A DNA stretch of 64,000 nt from Rhizoclosmatium globosum (Eukaryota; Chytridiomycota; Chytridiomycetes; Chytridiales; Chytriomycetaceae), in NCBI GenBank assembly GCA_002104985.1, contig MCGO01000056.1:62001-126000 (forward strand), written 5' to 3'. The first letter of the stretch is position 1, and every line of letters starts with the position of its first letter. Under the pieces are notes generated by a model. The model had not been told where the DNA came from. It did no database searches and saw only the letters and a program-made list of their open reading frames with translations. Below, piece by piece: positions 11,725-25,755 of the stretch. The position numbers were made by a program, and so were the translations under genes.

Positions 11725-14420
11725 TCATTCAGTCTCTCCTCTACCGATACACCGAGTAAAATCTACAACTCTACTCCAGAATAAGGAATTCATCAACAAT
11801 CAAGATGAAACAACTCACCAAAGATACGCGAAAAGTTCAACAAAACAGTCTCCAACACACGACTCTGCAACCTCAACTCACTCGGTTCAAAGTTACTTGC
11901 ATCAGGGCAATCCATCAACGTTGGGCCCCACACAATCGCCAAATTTTGAATCCCCATTCGGTTCTCAGCTTCCAACTGCTGCACACTATTTGTTGTTTCA
12001 GAAAAGGGTCAAGGGGAATGAAAGGGAAGTTCCCTCCTTCACAGTACAACTACTTACTTGTGCAAATGTCCAATCAACGCCTGCAGAGTTGAATAATGTG
12101 CATCATTCAACTGATTCACAAGCTCGTGAATCGAAATCAATCTCATTCGTTCATCTTCAATTTCTAAAAATTCCAAAGTGTCAATGATTATGAAGACACA
12201 TCAAGAACCACACTCAACTGGCAGCGTCAATAAACGCATGGTACATGGACTTTGGAAACAACGAGTCAGGAAGTTCACGGAAGTACAACTTGAGTGCACT
12301 TGACACCACACTAATCTCTTCTGCCCATTCATCCAAATTCACCTTGTCCACATCTACGCATCCATATTTTTTAAGTTTCATGTCTTAATCAACAACACTA
12401 ATTAACAAACCTTTATCAAGAACTCCACGCAGCTTTTGCACGGCATGGTGTGCAGCAGATACACGGTACAAGCCCTGAGTTCTGAGTCCATACTTCTCAA
12501 CAGCTTGAATGCACTTGTCAACAATCGTAGGAACCTGCACGTCGTCTCGTGCACACACGATTGAGAGGTCAAGGCCAAACACGGGTTTTGGATGGGCAAG
12601 TGAGAACGCTTCAGGAGACTATTCCAAAATCTAAGTTATTGTCACCGTGGGAGAAAGTAAATGCTGAATTACCATGGAGTAAGGAGAGTATTGATAGTCT
12701 GACTTTTGGAGTTGCTTGGTATTTTGAAAGTAGGCCATCATATACTGCTCAAAGTCTCCAATGTTATTGATGTGTTCCATCGTCTTGACGATACCGGAGT
12801 CTTATTGGGAATAGGAGTAAGAAGATTTTTTGTCCAGAATATTTCAACATCAAAATAGGCTCACCAATCTTGTCACGGTCAATTGGACTCAATGTCGCAG
12901 CCTCAATCATCAATGCATCTTCCAAGTCCTTAGCATGCTTAATGAGCTGTGTCTGGAGACCGTGGTCACAAGCTTCATTGGTTTCCAACAACATCTGTTT
13001 GCCGGCAACGTTAGAAATCTATGATGGAACACATAACAATACATTACCCGAATAAAACGCGGCAAATGAGTCTGGAAATACATGGACCTCAAATGGTTTG
13101 TAGTACCTAACTGCTGCTTATAATTCTCATTCGCAATAGCAGCGCGAGTTCTCGCGTCATCTTCTTGTTTCTGCACTTTTGCAGGGTTTGTAGTAGTTGT
13201 GGCCTGCTTCCAGATGTGGAGGCTGGAAAGAGACTTTGCAAGACCGCTAGCACCACGGATTGGGGCTGAGTTTGGCATCATCATTGTGGAACCACCTTCA
13301 ATGACTTGTTCACGTGTGAGGATGGCGCGTTCCCAATCTTCTGAGCAGGACTCGTATTTGCTCTTTGCCTACACTCGTTGTATAAGATAAACATTTGGAA
13401 ATAAATTAATAGGAGTTGTGTTTAGTACCTTCTCCAAAGCGTTTTCAGACTCATGGACAGCTTTCCAGTGTTTGTAGCCAGCTTCTTTCAGCTGCTTACG
13501 CGAGCGCTCAGTGTTTTTGTGCAATGTAGAGACTTCTTCGGCGACAGAAGCAATTGTTTGTGCAAACTTGATTCTGTTTTCTCCGACTTGGTCATGCAAC
13601 GAGAGTGTATGCTTCCAAGCATCCGAGTAAGATCTATTTTACTTGCGTTTAGATGGGCTCTCAATATTAACTGCAAATAAACTCACCCTTTCTTTCCGTC
13701 GTCGTTTTTGGAGTTGAGGATAGATTGACTCAACTTACACATGGCGCGACCGTAGTCCTCTTCAATAGTAGCGCGCTTTTTGAGAAACGTAGCGACTTCC
13801 TTGCATGAATGCATATTTTGTTTGATACGGTCAAGCATCAAAGAGAACCCCGACTGTTAAAGAAAACGAAGCCGATTTAAGTAAACCAAACCAAAGAATG
13901 ATACAACTCACTTCAAAGTCACATAAAATATGAACAATCTTGTCGTTCTCCTCCTGTGAGAAGCCGAGTTCGTTCACGTTCAGTTGACGCATCTGGTCGT
14001 CGTTCATGGCAAATGGAAGGACTTCGCCGCCGGTTGTTTCCTTTGTTCCGTCGTAGTCTCCATCGTGGTCATTCGTGTTTTCCGTGTCTGCTTCAGTATC
14101 ATCTGCGTCTGCGAAGCCGCGTCTGAGGGCGAGAGAGGCCCGGCGAGACAGAGACGTGCGAGGCTGAATGAATTCATATTAGATTGGATTTAAATTGAAT
14201 TAGCTGAATTCAAGGGAATAGGATGGTTTAGGGAGGAGCAAGGAGATCAATGTGTGGGGGGTTTTAAAGTGTATAAGAGATATCTTGAACAAACCTGCGA
14301 ATTCGAGCTATGCTGCGTCTGGGTCTGACTGCGCATCATCTCAGGAGCTCCAGTCTTCTTACTACCACCGCCGCCTGTCACGGTATTACTGCGCTGTCCA
14401 AGTGTTGTTGCGAGCATCAT
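11725..14420 (-). CDS. F-BAR and RhoGAP domain protein (Rgd1-like)
   Basis: About ten exons; the first are 14420-14295, 14163-13912 and 13853-13687, and frames hold through each join checked. After a Ser/Thr-rich start, residues from about 125 form an FCH/F-BAR domain (GFSLMLDRIKQNMHSCKEV, FLKKRATIEEDYGRAM) continuing as long helices to about 12770. The C-terminal half is a RhoGAP domain: GLRTQGLYRVSA carries the catalytic arginine finger, DEWAEEISVVSSALKLYFRELP the GAP core, and NLAIVWGPTLM the conserved late helix. The last exon is tiny and ends at TGA 11725-11727. In yeasts such proteins bind curved plasma membrane and switch off Rho3/Rho4-type GTPases in polarity and cytokinesis. The start at 14420 is the first ATG of a frame that opens 84 bp from the upstream gene. 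Confidence 0.85.
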
Positions 14421-14503
14421 TCTTGTTTTTCTCAAGACGCGTTCGGACAAATCTTTGACAGGTTTCTCAAAACAAACTGTAGAGAAAAGGAAAAAATACA
14501 ATT

Positions 14504-17500
14504 TCAAATTTCATTTGTATCACATGCAAACCGGATATACACTCCATTCCCATTCTTCAATACTGTAGCCTTACGGAGAGCTCTTTCAACACTGCCAATA
14601 TGGCTTTCACTGAAATGCCGTTCTGCCATCCACAAATAAACAACTAGTCGCACTGGCCCTTCTTTTCTCCATCCCTTCTCTTGCTTCTCCTTTGTTGTGT
14701 CAACTACTTCGTCATCTACAAATCTCCCCTTTCCCTTCTTGTTTCTGGATTCTTCAACTTCCTCACTGACACCACCACCACCAACTCCACCACTACTACT
14801 ATCACTACTCAAAGATACAAAACTAGCCTTTCGGTTTTCATCCCGCCGCCTCCTCCGCCTCAATTCCTCTTCAAAATCATATTCATCGCTGTCATCCTCC
14901 ATCCACTGCTTCATGCTCATACTCCGCCCTTCAATCTCCCACGCACGCGCGCGTTTGAACACATCTAAACTATGCGCAAACTCGATAAACTGCTCCGCAA
15001 TCGTCGCTGGTCCTTCAAACGAAATGTCGAGATGTTCAAGTACGGGACATGTATGGATAACCGTTTTGATGGTTTCAAGTGACGGTCGTGGGATCACGCG
15101 TAACCAGAGCCGAGTGAGGGCTGTGAAAAGTGGTGGTAGTTGTGGTGTTGGTGGGAGGAAGACGGCAAAGCGTTTTCGTTTCCTGCGTTCTAGTTGCCGT
15201 TTTGCTTGTGTGTTTGCGAGGAGGGCGAAGGGGCTTGTTGACGCTGTAATGGCTGCAGCAGTTGTTGCTGAAGAGGACGAAGTTGTCCCGGCAGCAGGAG
15301 AAGTTCCTAAACTGCCAGAAGGACGAGCAGTGTTCATGGCAGCTATTTCATGCAGAAGCCTCAACGCCTCATCATCTTCTTCCTCACTTCCTCCAGTCAA
15401 CCCCTCTTCAACCTCCATCCCACCTCCAGCACCACTTCGACCTTCCTCTTGACTCTCCACCTCATGAAAAACGTCTTCATTATCTCCATCTTCATCATCG
15501 TCATCCCCCTCCTCCTCATCCTCCTCTTCTTCTTTCTCCAAACCACCACCACTTCCACGACCACCACTCTCAACCTCCCGCCCATCCCCCGGAAACACAA
15601 CCCCAACAGTCTCAATCTCAACCTCCCCAACAGCCAAACACCGCACCCGATCCCTCCAAACCCCCATCAAAAGCCGCTTCACAGCAACCCCGCGTTCCTC
15701 CGCCAAACTCCCATCAAACTCCAAAAACCCTGTCCCCGCAGACCCACCCGCTCCACGCATACCGATCCCGGCGCCGCGAGAGAACCCGGACGCGCCCATG
15801 GACGCGTCGCCGAACCCGCCGCCGCCGCCCCACCCTGCATACGCGTTGGAGTAGAAGTCGTCCCAGTTTCCGGTGCCGAGGGCGATTGTGTGGAGGTTGG
15901 GGAAGCGGGTTAATGTCCCGAGTGTCCATGCTGGGCTGCGGATGTGGAGGGTTGTCAGGGTGGTTGGAAGGAGGGTTAAGTTGAGGCCGTGGGATTCTTG
16001 ACGGAGGTGGGTGAGTTTTGGGGTTACGAGGGAGGTGAGGGAGAGGAGGAGGTGTGTTGGGTGGTGGTTTGGGGTTATTTGGTCTGTTTTCTTGAGGGTG
16101 CTGGTGGAGGACGAGGAGAAGAGGGAGAAGGATTGTGGCGGTGACGGTGGTATGTCTGCCGAAATGTTGGAGGTAAGGAAGTTGGAGGTATGAGATGAAG
16201 TAGATGCCTTTGACGGGGGGATCGCATGAATGCTTCAAGATCTAACCAGTCTTGTTGACTAAAAGCTTGTCCGATACTATTACTTCCACTCCCCAATCCA
16301 AACACTGTTGTTTCAGTTTCGTCTTCATACACCCGAACATGACGACGAGTCGTTGTCGTAACAGAAGAGCCACTCGATCCATTGTCAGATAATATCCATC
16401 CTTTATCGCCCAGTGGACCCATAATCCTCACTTGCAACGACTCCAAAGATTTACTGCAGAGTTTTCCAACACGCGACCACAGACGTGAAGCTGTTGTCCA
16501 TTCAAGATCATTTTCCGAATCAACAGTTGAGATACGTGGGCCGCGGATTCCGTTGCGGGCAGAGTCAGGTCGACGTGGAGAACGGCCCTTTGATTCGGGG
16601 TATATATAGATTCTGAGGGATTTGATGGATAAGGCCGTGGAGGGAGTTGATTCCAGGTGGTTGCAGAGGTGTTGGAGCACCGCGTTAACGGTAGCCCAGA
16701 CGGGATCTGTTGAAGGAGATGGAGGAGCGTCTTGTTTGAAGAATTCAGGTCCCCTGAAAGCGAGAGACAGGGAGTGTAATGGTGGTGGAGAGTGGTGATT
16801 ATGAGGTACAGTGTGATGTTTGCAAGGAGAGGGAGATGGATCGTGGGGAAAGGAGCACGATTGATCCAAGCAGCATATTGAGGGATATTTAAGTTTTGCA
16901 GAGAGTATATTTGAGAGTAGCACGTTGAATCCATCTGGGGAAAAGGCCGGAAAAGCGACATCGAGCACCGTTGCTCTCCAAGGCCGAGACGACAGAAAGT
17001 GAAAGAAAGTATCGAATTGAGAGAGAGTCAGGGCGCCTTGATCGGCCAGTCCAATTCTGTTGTTTCACGAATCAATTAATTCAATTTGAATTGAATTGGG
17101 GAGGAAGGAGGAAGGAGGAAGGAAGGCAAGTTAAATACCCAAGAGACACGCGCACAAGTCGTTTCAGCGAAAGCAGAGAAAGAACATCAAATGGAACAAG
17201 ATCAAGGACAATTGCACGCCACCTTTTTTAGTTGGTTTGAGTGTATTTAGTTAGTATTTAGCTAGTTAGTATTGGTTGGAAACAACACACAAACACACCT
17301 GCGGGACACACTCGCAACTACGACACAATTAGGAAGAGATCGAATGCGCGTGTGTTTTTGCAGTTGTTGTTTGAATGCGAAGAGAGACTTGGGCTCTGTT
17401 GGTATTGGTATTGGTCTTGGTGTTGATCGCACAGCGCCAAAGAGCCCGTGTCGCTGCAGAAGCCGCTCTCCTTTCTTTCTTGTTAGAATACTCCTTTTTC

Positions 17501-17672
17501 TGTACATCACTACACTCACTCACACACACACTCACTCACCTGGAGGTGGCTGCACTAAATGTCCCTGTTGCGAGTCCTTCTTGCTCCTTCGCCGTCCTTC
17601 ACTAAGTTGGTGTGGTGGCAGCACAGTCCACTCAAGGATCAACTGAACAAGGTCTAGTGGAAGACCCTCCAT
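14504..17672 (-). CDS. F-box/LRR-like protein with acidic insert
   Basis: Exons 17672-17540, 17509-17299, 17222-17139, then 17056 to about 16260, then a long last exon ending at TGA 14504. Frames agree at the first three joins. The protein opens with an F-box helix, MEGLPLDLVQLILEWTVLP. Later exons carry LRR-like segments: RAIVLDLVPFDVLSLLSLK, HLLLSLTSLVTPKLTHLRQ, LTTLHIRSPAWTLGTLTRF and TVIHTCPVLEHLDISFEG. A strongly acidic insert (EKEEEEDEEEGDDDDEDGD) interrupts the C-terminal half. The join between the fourth and last exon is unresolved: the frame changes between 16260 and 16100, and the best candidate uses donor GTTAGA near 16258 with a pyrimidine-rich acceptor near 16110. It is probably an SCF substrate receptor. 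The start at 17672 lies 82 bp from the divergent HEAT gene. Confidence 0.65.
17512..17539 (-). repeat. GTGA/GT microsatellite at F-box/LRR intron 1 donor
   Basis: Intron 1 of the F-box/LRR gene is only about 30 nt and consists almost wholly of GTGAG and GT units, starting at the donor. Confidence 0.75.
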
Positions 17673-17754
17673 CGCTTCAGATTGTTGTTGTTGTTGTGGC
17701 ACTGTTGGGTTTCTCTTCACAGCAAATCGATTCAATCCATTCAGATTTCAGAAA

Positions 17755-20700
17755 ATGGCTGCAAATCCAAACATGGCTCGGCGGGCAACACTCATTGGTG
17801 TGCCCGCTGGAGCTACAGCTGCATTTGCTTTTATTTCAGGCGATCGTGTTAATGTTGCGAAATGGCTGAACGAAGTTGCTGCCTTCTTTGCTACTACAGG
17901 TAATGACTGTACTGTATTCCTACCCCCCACATCCACATCCCTTCTCACTGTCGCTTACTTAACTACCTGATTTCTAACGCGTCTTTACTATAGCTGCATC
18001 CGCTGTCGATCAGTTATCCCAGGCATTCACCCCCTCGCATCAACATGCTCAGTCGTCAAAGGCACTCGCACTCTCCCTCCTCGACCCAGATGCTGCAAAG
18101 TCCTACGTCCCAGTCACTCAAGACGACATTCTCGAAGGCCGAACAGTCCATGAGATGGTATATTCCTTCTCTTTCAATCTTATTCAAAAGGATTCCACTC
18201 ACACTTTGTTTGACAGGTCCGTCTCATTGCCATCCTCGGTCACTCAGACGACCGCGTTCGAACCGGTTCCGTTCTCCTCCTCGTCTCTCTCGCCAAAATA
18301 TTCTCTCCAAAAGTCAGTGCCGCCGTCCAGGAAAAGTATAATGAGAAAATAAACACCGTCATGCTTGGTCTCATGATGGCTGAACGCGGTAAGTCTTCCA
18401 GACTGAGTTTATTGAGGCAAAGAAAGCGCGAAATCACACGTGTTTTTCTCTTTTCGTTGGGTGCTATATATGGCATGAATGAAGGATTGGTTGGTGGACG
18501 CAATCAACTACAGAAATTCCCTTCACGCCATATGCATTACTGCATGCTTCTGTCATTTATCCTCATAAAGATTCTCACACTCCAAAACAGACTATCACGC
18601 CTCGGTGCACGAACTCTTCAAAATCATCGGCGCAGCATTTGCTGCAATGTCGATTCCCCTCGTTGCAGGCCTCGAAGCCTTCTTTACGTGTCTTGATTCA
18701 TCAGTTCGCGGAATCTGTATTTCAGCTCTTACCCGTATTATTCTCGAAAATGAACGTGTGTTTCTGGAAGAAGACCATTTGGCAGCAATTTGGAACTTGT
18801 ATTTCGCGTTGGGCTCAATTGCAATGATTTCGAGAGTATTTCCTGATAGAATTGATATTATTAAGGTGTGGCACTCCATTTTTGCTTTGGTTTCAATAAC
18901 ACATTAAATTAAAGGGTTTGGGATTGTTGGCACCAATTTATGCTGGAGTTGATTCTTCTCTGACATATGGAATCATTGGAACATTGATGCATCTTGAAAA
19001 TAAGGTTATATGCAATCCTCTTAACAATTCTATGCTAACCAAGAAACTTAAGACTGCCCTCGAAATCGACGAGATCAAATTCACAATGAAGCAATTATTT
19101 GACCGCCTTCCAGATCTCGATAAAAAGTTTCCTACAAGCACACATGCATATGGTACGAACTTGCCCATTACATAATCCCCCCACACACACTCATAAAAAC
19201 AAACAAACCATAAAGGAACCGGCTACAACTTCTTCCTCAATCTCCTCACCCCAACCAACGAGTTCGCATACGACCTCCTCCCATGGTCCCTTGAAACGTA
19301 CACCTCAATCGTCTACAAATCAAACCCACAAACAAAAGACACACCCTTCCCCCCGATCCCCTTCCAAGACGCCTACCCACTCCTCGACGACTTTATCAAA
19401 TCCCTCACGAACCATTTCCGCGCGTCCCCAGCCCTTGTTCGATACGGCGCTTCCGCCGCGCTTCACACGACACTTCAGATGTACCCGAAACTAAGCGACA
19501 CGTTCCCACAGTTGATGGTGTTCCTGCTTACGGGGTTAATGGACACGGACCATTTGAGCGCGTTTTTGTATATGGCGATGTTGGAGTACGTGTGCAGTCC
19601 TGCGGGTGGAGCGGGTGTGCCTGGTGCGCCTGCTGCGATGACGGCGGCGAAGGCGAGGGTTAGGGAGTTGATTGGACGGTGGAGGCGCCAGAGTGAGGAG
19701 GATGTTGTTACGTATGATATGTTGTATTTTGATATGGAGAGGGTTGCGGAGGTGAGGGTTGCGCCGCCTGTTACGCCTCAGCAGCAGGTTGGGAGGGGGC
19801 GGCGGGGGAGTAGTTTGGTACTTGGGGGTGTGCAGATGGCGACGTGGAATGATGTTACGATTAGTCAGGTGTTGGATGCGGCGGCAATTTTGACGCCGCC
19901 TATTGCACCCAAGTTGCTGCATAAGTTGATTAATTCGTTTGAGTATTTGACAAAGAGGTTGAAGTTGAAGCAGTTGGAGTTGGTTCGGCTTTGGGGTTAT
20001 AAGAGTGAGAAGGTGAGGTCTTGCTGCCAAACCTCATGCGGAGAACTGATTTTCTCTATAGTTTGATACGCATTTGATGCAAGCCATATTTCCACTCCTC
20101 AACAGCCATGATCAAGACATACAAATGGCAACGGCCCATGTTCTTAAGGCATTGATTCCACGGTTCAATTCTGCACATACTGCAGATATAAACTACGCTT
20201 GGGGACATTTGTATAATCTGATGAAACCTGGGTCAAGTGCTGTAAGTAACCTCTAGTCAGAAAATTTTTTTCTCCTCCTCCGTTGCACAGCCACCAATTT
20301 TTTTTTCTATTCCAATATGCTCTCCCAAGTCCGCAACAGCTTATTTTCCATATCCAGGAGCTTCTATGTAGCATTCTTGGTCTTATTCGTGATTTTCCAC
20401 TGGATAGATTGGGCGACGAAGCAAAGGAGGAGGTGAGTCTTTTCGCCCTTATTATTCAGATCTGAAGAAATCGAACTTTTATTTAGCTTCTTGACTCCTT
20501 GTTGAAAGTAATTTTCCATCCTGAGCCTCAAGTTCGCTACTTGGCCTATGATATTATTGGATCTTCAGGGGATTTTTGGAGAACCAGTTCTTTGTGGAGC
20601 ACTGCTCTTGGAATTATGTTCTTATCTCTCGGTGACCAAAATCTTGAATGGTAAGCATGAACTTCATTGATGTGGCTGATCACTGACACAAAATCAGTGT

Positions 20701-23700
20701 CCGGAGAAATGCAGACTTGATTTTGAAACAAATTGAAAAGGTTCCAAATGTGAACCAATTGATGGTGCCACTTGGATTATTGAAAGACTCATTTGGTGGA
20801 CCTTTGATTTACACCATCAAAGCGTATGATGATTTGGCGAACGCTATTTTGAAGGATAAGCCAAAACTTCAAGAACTCATTGACTCTTTAACTGCTGAAG
20901 GAACGGTGGACACGTTTTGGTTCTTCTTTTTGGATGGTGTTGCAGGTACTGTCTCACATCTTTCTTTAATCTATTAAACGGATGAGTATCATAGACAGTC
21001 AGCTTGTAAAGCCCGATGATTACGACTACACCAAAAACTTTATCCATTCTCCATTCTGGATTTCGATTTTGTTGGCTAAGCTCTCTATGACCCCTCCGGC
21101 TTTGACTGTGTGTAGTTTAGGCAAAACTCATTTCCAACTAACCTATGTCACTAGGCTGATGAAAGGCGAGACGTGATGCCGACTACCCCAGCAAATAAGC
21201 GTCGTTTTATTTGTGGATTTATGCTCTGTTTGATGCCAACATGTGGAATGCCAGATCCGATTTTGAGACAGTGAGTGAAACTGTTACAACCGTTGAAGTT
21301 ATTGAAAATTCGCATACAGCGCTGCATGTGTTGCTGCAGTTTTTACTTGTTTCCGACAGAATGTTGGTCATCCAGGGATTTTACGAGGCTTGATGGAGTT
21401 TGTGAGTTTGCAAATGTTGAATCACAAACAGTGGGCATTCCAATTGTAAGCCACCTTCCTGTTAAAAATAGGTTATTGATACCATTTCTTTGCAGATCTG
21501 GACTGGATATACTGAAACTTTTGTGTCGAGTTAAGCTTCCCAGCTTGAGGTAAATTTGTTACGCCAAGAAACCAGCATTAACAGGGTTTAGTCCTGCGAT
21601 ACTCTTGCAATATCTCGACCTTTCTCTTGACGTTGCATTCAACGCTCCCAGTCACATTGTAAAAGTGGGAGCACTTGAGTTGATTGAGACCTTCCTCCTT
21701 GTGTTCCCAAGTGGTGTCACCACTAAACTCTCTGAAATTCGAGATGTAGTTCGTTCCTTGTTGACTGATGAAGAAATGGAAGTGTCTCGTGCTGCAAGCC
21801 GGATCTACCCTCTGGTGTTTCGCTGTGTATCAACAAACAACGGTCAAGACTTTTACGACTACTTGATTGGGGAAATCAATTTAATCAAGAAAGGTGGAAA
21901 TGAGTTGATGTCCGACCCACTGTTGGCTAATTTGTCAAAAGACGAGTGTCATCGTAAGCACATACAATCTCAGGCGGTAGTACTAACACAAATTTAGGTA
22001 TTGTTGTTCAAAGTATTCTTGCTCTTGGTTCCATTGGAACTCCATCGCTTGCATACCCTATCGTTCAAGACCTTCTCAAATATTTAAGTTCTGATGATCA
22101 CGATGTTCGTTACGCTGCCTTTGTCTCTATTTCAAACCAAGTTCAGTATTTGGACACCATTGAGAAAGCATCTCTTTTGTGGGTATTGTTGCCACTTTAT
22201 GCTGATCCGTATAAGCCAATTCGTGTTGCGTTTGCAAAATACTTGAGGAAGATGCCATCAAAACTCGATCAAATCTTGAAGGTTATCTTACCACATGCCG
22301 ATGACAGTTTTTTGATGAATAATGTGTAAGTCCTTGTATTTGTGAGAAAAATAATCTGCTCTGATATCCTCTACTAAGGGTTTGGGAAGAGCTGCTCATT
22401 GATGGTGTGTCTCTACATGCTAATATGAAAGTTCTGGGAGAAATCATTGTAGATCTAGCGAGTATCAGTGCCATCAATCTAGACATGACTGATCAACTGG
22501 TAAATGCTTTCAGCAATTTGAATCAGAATAACAATTGATTCTTCCAGCCCATCGAAGATGACGGATACAATCTGCCACGTATCTCTCACAAATTAATGGT
22601 TCGATTTAAGGAGATTGCTAAAACTTTCACAACCATTCTTCCGTCCATCAATGTTAGCCAAGTCATGTACCACCTTTTGGAAATGCAATCAAACAAACAT
22701 ACGAGGGTACTTCATCGTAATTCAACGCACATCTTGTTGATAATAGTGAATTTAGGGGTATGCAATGTTGGTTCTGTCTGAATTCTGTTGTGCCTACGAA
22801 GCTATTCTTCCTGATACGCTTGACATTCTTGTATCAAGTTTGAGTCATGACATCACTGCGGAGTCTTCGCTTCTTATCCAGGCAGCTGCGCTTGGTCTTA
22901 AAAACATCAGCGGTGTGTTTTTATTTTCGTAAATAGCTTGACTTATGGAATTCAATAGAGCTCTCTCCTCCAGCATTTAAACAAATGCTCAACAAAGTAA
23001 CTGCTGCAGCTCTTCCAAATGAAGGAGAGCTATTCAACTTATTTTACCGAATTGACGCCATCCGTGACTTTGCTGCCAACAAAGCTCCAGAACTTCTTCG
23101 TAAATACACCCCTTTAATTACAAGTCATAGATTTTCGTTGACAAAACGACTGTACGCAATTTACTTGAGTGGTTAGTGTTATCGTCTTTGAGAGTTTTGC
23201 TGACATCATTCAGTCGAATTGTCACTCATGGTTGGGCAAGACGAAATTATGCACGTCTTGGATGCATTGCAGACGTTTATTGAGAATACGAACGACGATA
23301 ACGTAATTGAAAAGATTCATGGCTCTATCAGTAAACTGTTGGGTGTTGTTGGGCCAAAGCATACCATCTTCCGTACTATGCTTGGAACTTGTCGTAAAGT
23401 TAGTTGAAACTATTGTATGGTCTTCAATACTTATTATCATTTCATTTCAGTACATCAAATCTAAAGACCCTCAATTGCGATTGAAAGCGCTTCAAATATT
23501 CCAAATTTTCATCAAATACTTATCAACAGGTAATCTTTAAGTCGATGAATTAAATAGTTCTGACTTTTGAGTTCAGAGGAATCAATGACGTTTGCAATCA
23601 CCTTTTTGGCAGATTCCAACCCAGACGTAAGGATAATTCATGCCCCTATATACTCTTACACCTTGTGCAGATTCGAAACAAAGCAAAGCATATTCTAATC

Positions 23701-25568
23701 TTGGGTGGTCTCTTTGATTTCGCCATCACCACTTTGCGAAATGTGAAGTCTTACGCAGGAACAAGACGAGGAGCACTTTTAGAATCGTGTAAACTTGCTT
23801 CTATTGCAAAGTTGGGTGTCACTGTTGCTTCAGCAGCTCCTGAAAACGTAAGAATATATATTATAATAAGACTTGAAGTTAATCAAGAAACAGGACTCAC
23901 TTGTAGTCCCTCTGGCAGATAAAGATCCCTTCAATGCAAAGTACTATGGATCGGATCGACGCAAGAAGTTTACCACACGTTATGGACTAGATGAATCCAG
24001 ATTCGCTCGCACTTCTGCTGCAGTGACGCCTTCAATCATGGAACAAGTGGAAGACGGTGTCTCATCCTTTCACCAACCTTCCTCAGTATTGATATCCAAA
24101 TATCAATGGGTATGTCATTTCTTGACTAAGGTGTCTTCCCTTTCTAAACAATATCATAACAGATGTTGAACATTGATACAACAACACTTCTTCGCGAGTG
24201 CATGAAACAATTCCCCGAAGTTGCAGACCAAGTAATTGCCGCCCACTTGCAACAAACAGAAGCCGCTGTAGGAATCAAAGCATCTGAAGATGACGATGCC
24301 CCAGAAGAAGCCGGTGCTGACGTTGAAAACGAAATTCACGTGTTGGATGTATTTTCCAACTTGCTTATTGCGTATGATGGAATCAACATGGAAGCAGCAA
24401 CAGGATACATTAATCGACTTCAAAACTTCATTGCTGTCTGTAACCAACGTGCCGCGGATCTCCGTGAACAGTTGTACCAACAGTTGGAGAGCACATTTTA
24501 TTTCTTCAACGAGTTTATTGATGTTCCTATCGTTTCTGAGGAGCAGTTGAGTGATTGCCTGTTTGTTGAGGATGTGTCGTTGACAACCCAAACAGGTATG
24601 AGGCTCTCGAGGCGCTTAAAGCTGAAAATCAAAAGGCTACACTCGAAGCCGTCAAATCTGGAACAACGGATCGTTTGTCAGCACTGGACATGAAGAAGGC
24701 CGAAATGGACGAAATGATTGAATTGAAGGTGTGTGTATATTGGGTGTCATTCTCGAGATACTGATGCAACTATAAAAAGAGTGAATCGCTTCGCAGAGTT
24801 ACTATTCTTGCACTCCATGCTACTTCTGGATTTGGGGTTTATTATGCTCTTACTTTGGGTAATCTTGAATTGTGTTTTGATCTGGTTCTCATCCGTCGAT
24901 ATTTTCAGACTGCACCGAGGCTCAAATCATTTCTTCGCTTCAATTCCTTACAGATATGCTGCAAAACGAGCACCGAGGAATCCGTATTGCTGCTGTCGAA
25001 GCATTCCTCCTCATTTCCAAAATCCAGCTGGAGAACGGCAGTCGTCCTGATATTCTCCGTAAGACGCAAGATACAGTGAATGAGTTTTTGGCAAAGCTCG
25101 AAGATGGATCCGAGTTGTTCAGAAGAGTTGAGTACTGTTTTCCTTACGGACGGTTAGCTTTCGCTAACACAGATTTTGGACTCCATAGAAATGTGATTAC
25201 ATCAGTTTAATTTCGCAGCTTCTTGTGAATGTGAATGACAACATTACCATTATCAAAGTTTTGGTTTTGTTGGTTAAATTCTGGAAAGACCCGGACAACG
25301 AAGTCCGCATCATGGCTATAAAGATGGTGCGTCTCCTTGGAGAAATGGGAATCCCACAAGTGATGGAATGTTTCAGGGCGGACGGTGAGTATTTTTTTCT
25401 GGGAATGCTTTGGAATGCTGACCAATCTTGATTACAGTTGGAGGCGACAGTACACCAGACGGAAAACCTGCTCTTATGCCACAACTTACCGGGCTCTTGG
25501 GTAACCCAGAGTATTTGGAAAAGGAGGGCTTGCAGGAGCTTTTGACATGGCGCTTCTCGCAAAGATGA
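17755..25568 (+). CDS. Giant HEAT/ARM-like repeat protein, family not recognised
   Basis: A gene of more than 25 short exons running from ATG 17755 to TGA 25566-25568, with an estimated 1,900-2,100 aa. Nearly every exon encodes paired amphipathic helices with HEAT/ARM character, for example VRLIAILGHSDDRVRTGSV, SSVRGICISALTRIILENE, QVRYLAYDIIGSSGDFWR, VRYAAFVSISNQVQYLD and DNEVRIMAIKMVRLLGEMG. The N-terminus (ATLIGVPAGATAAFAF) is mildly hydrophobic. An acidic segment (EDDDAPEEAGADVENE) near 24290 interrupts the solenoid. No kinase, GTPase or catalytic motif was seen. Large all-helical solenoids usually act as scaffolds, transport receptors or complex adaptors. I could not match it to ECM29, focadhesin, THADA or importins by eye, so function is left open. 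Exact exon ends in the 21180-21560 stretch are uncertain. Confidence 0.8.
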
Positions 25569-25755
25569 TTATTCTTTTAACCAATTTGAATAAAATGGAA
25601 ATTGATTTTGTAATAATTGCTATTGTTTTTGTTGGAATAAGATACAAGCAACTCATCAATCTTTGCCCTTTGCTCCCACCATCAACCATACAAACACATT
25701 CCTTCACAAACTTGGCAGAACGCCCCCCCAAAAATAGAGACATAAACCCTGTAAT

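Noticed and set aside
15262..15984. Plus-strand Pro/His/Arg-rich frames over the F-box/LRR gene
   Set aside because: Antisense of acidic and Ser-rich codons of the real gene; composition is artefactual.
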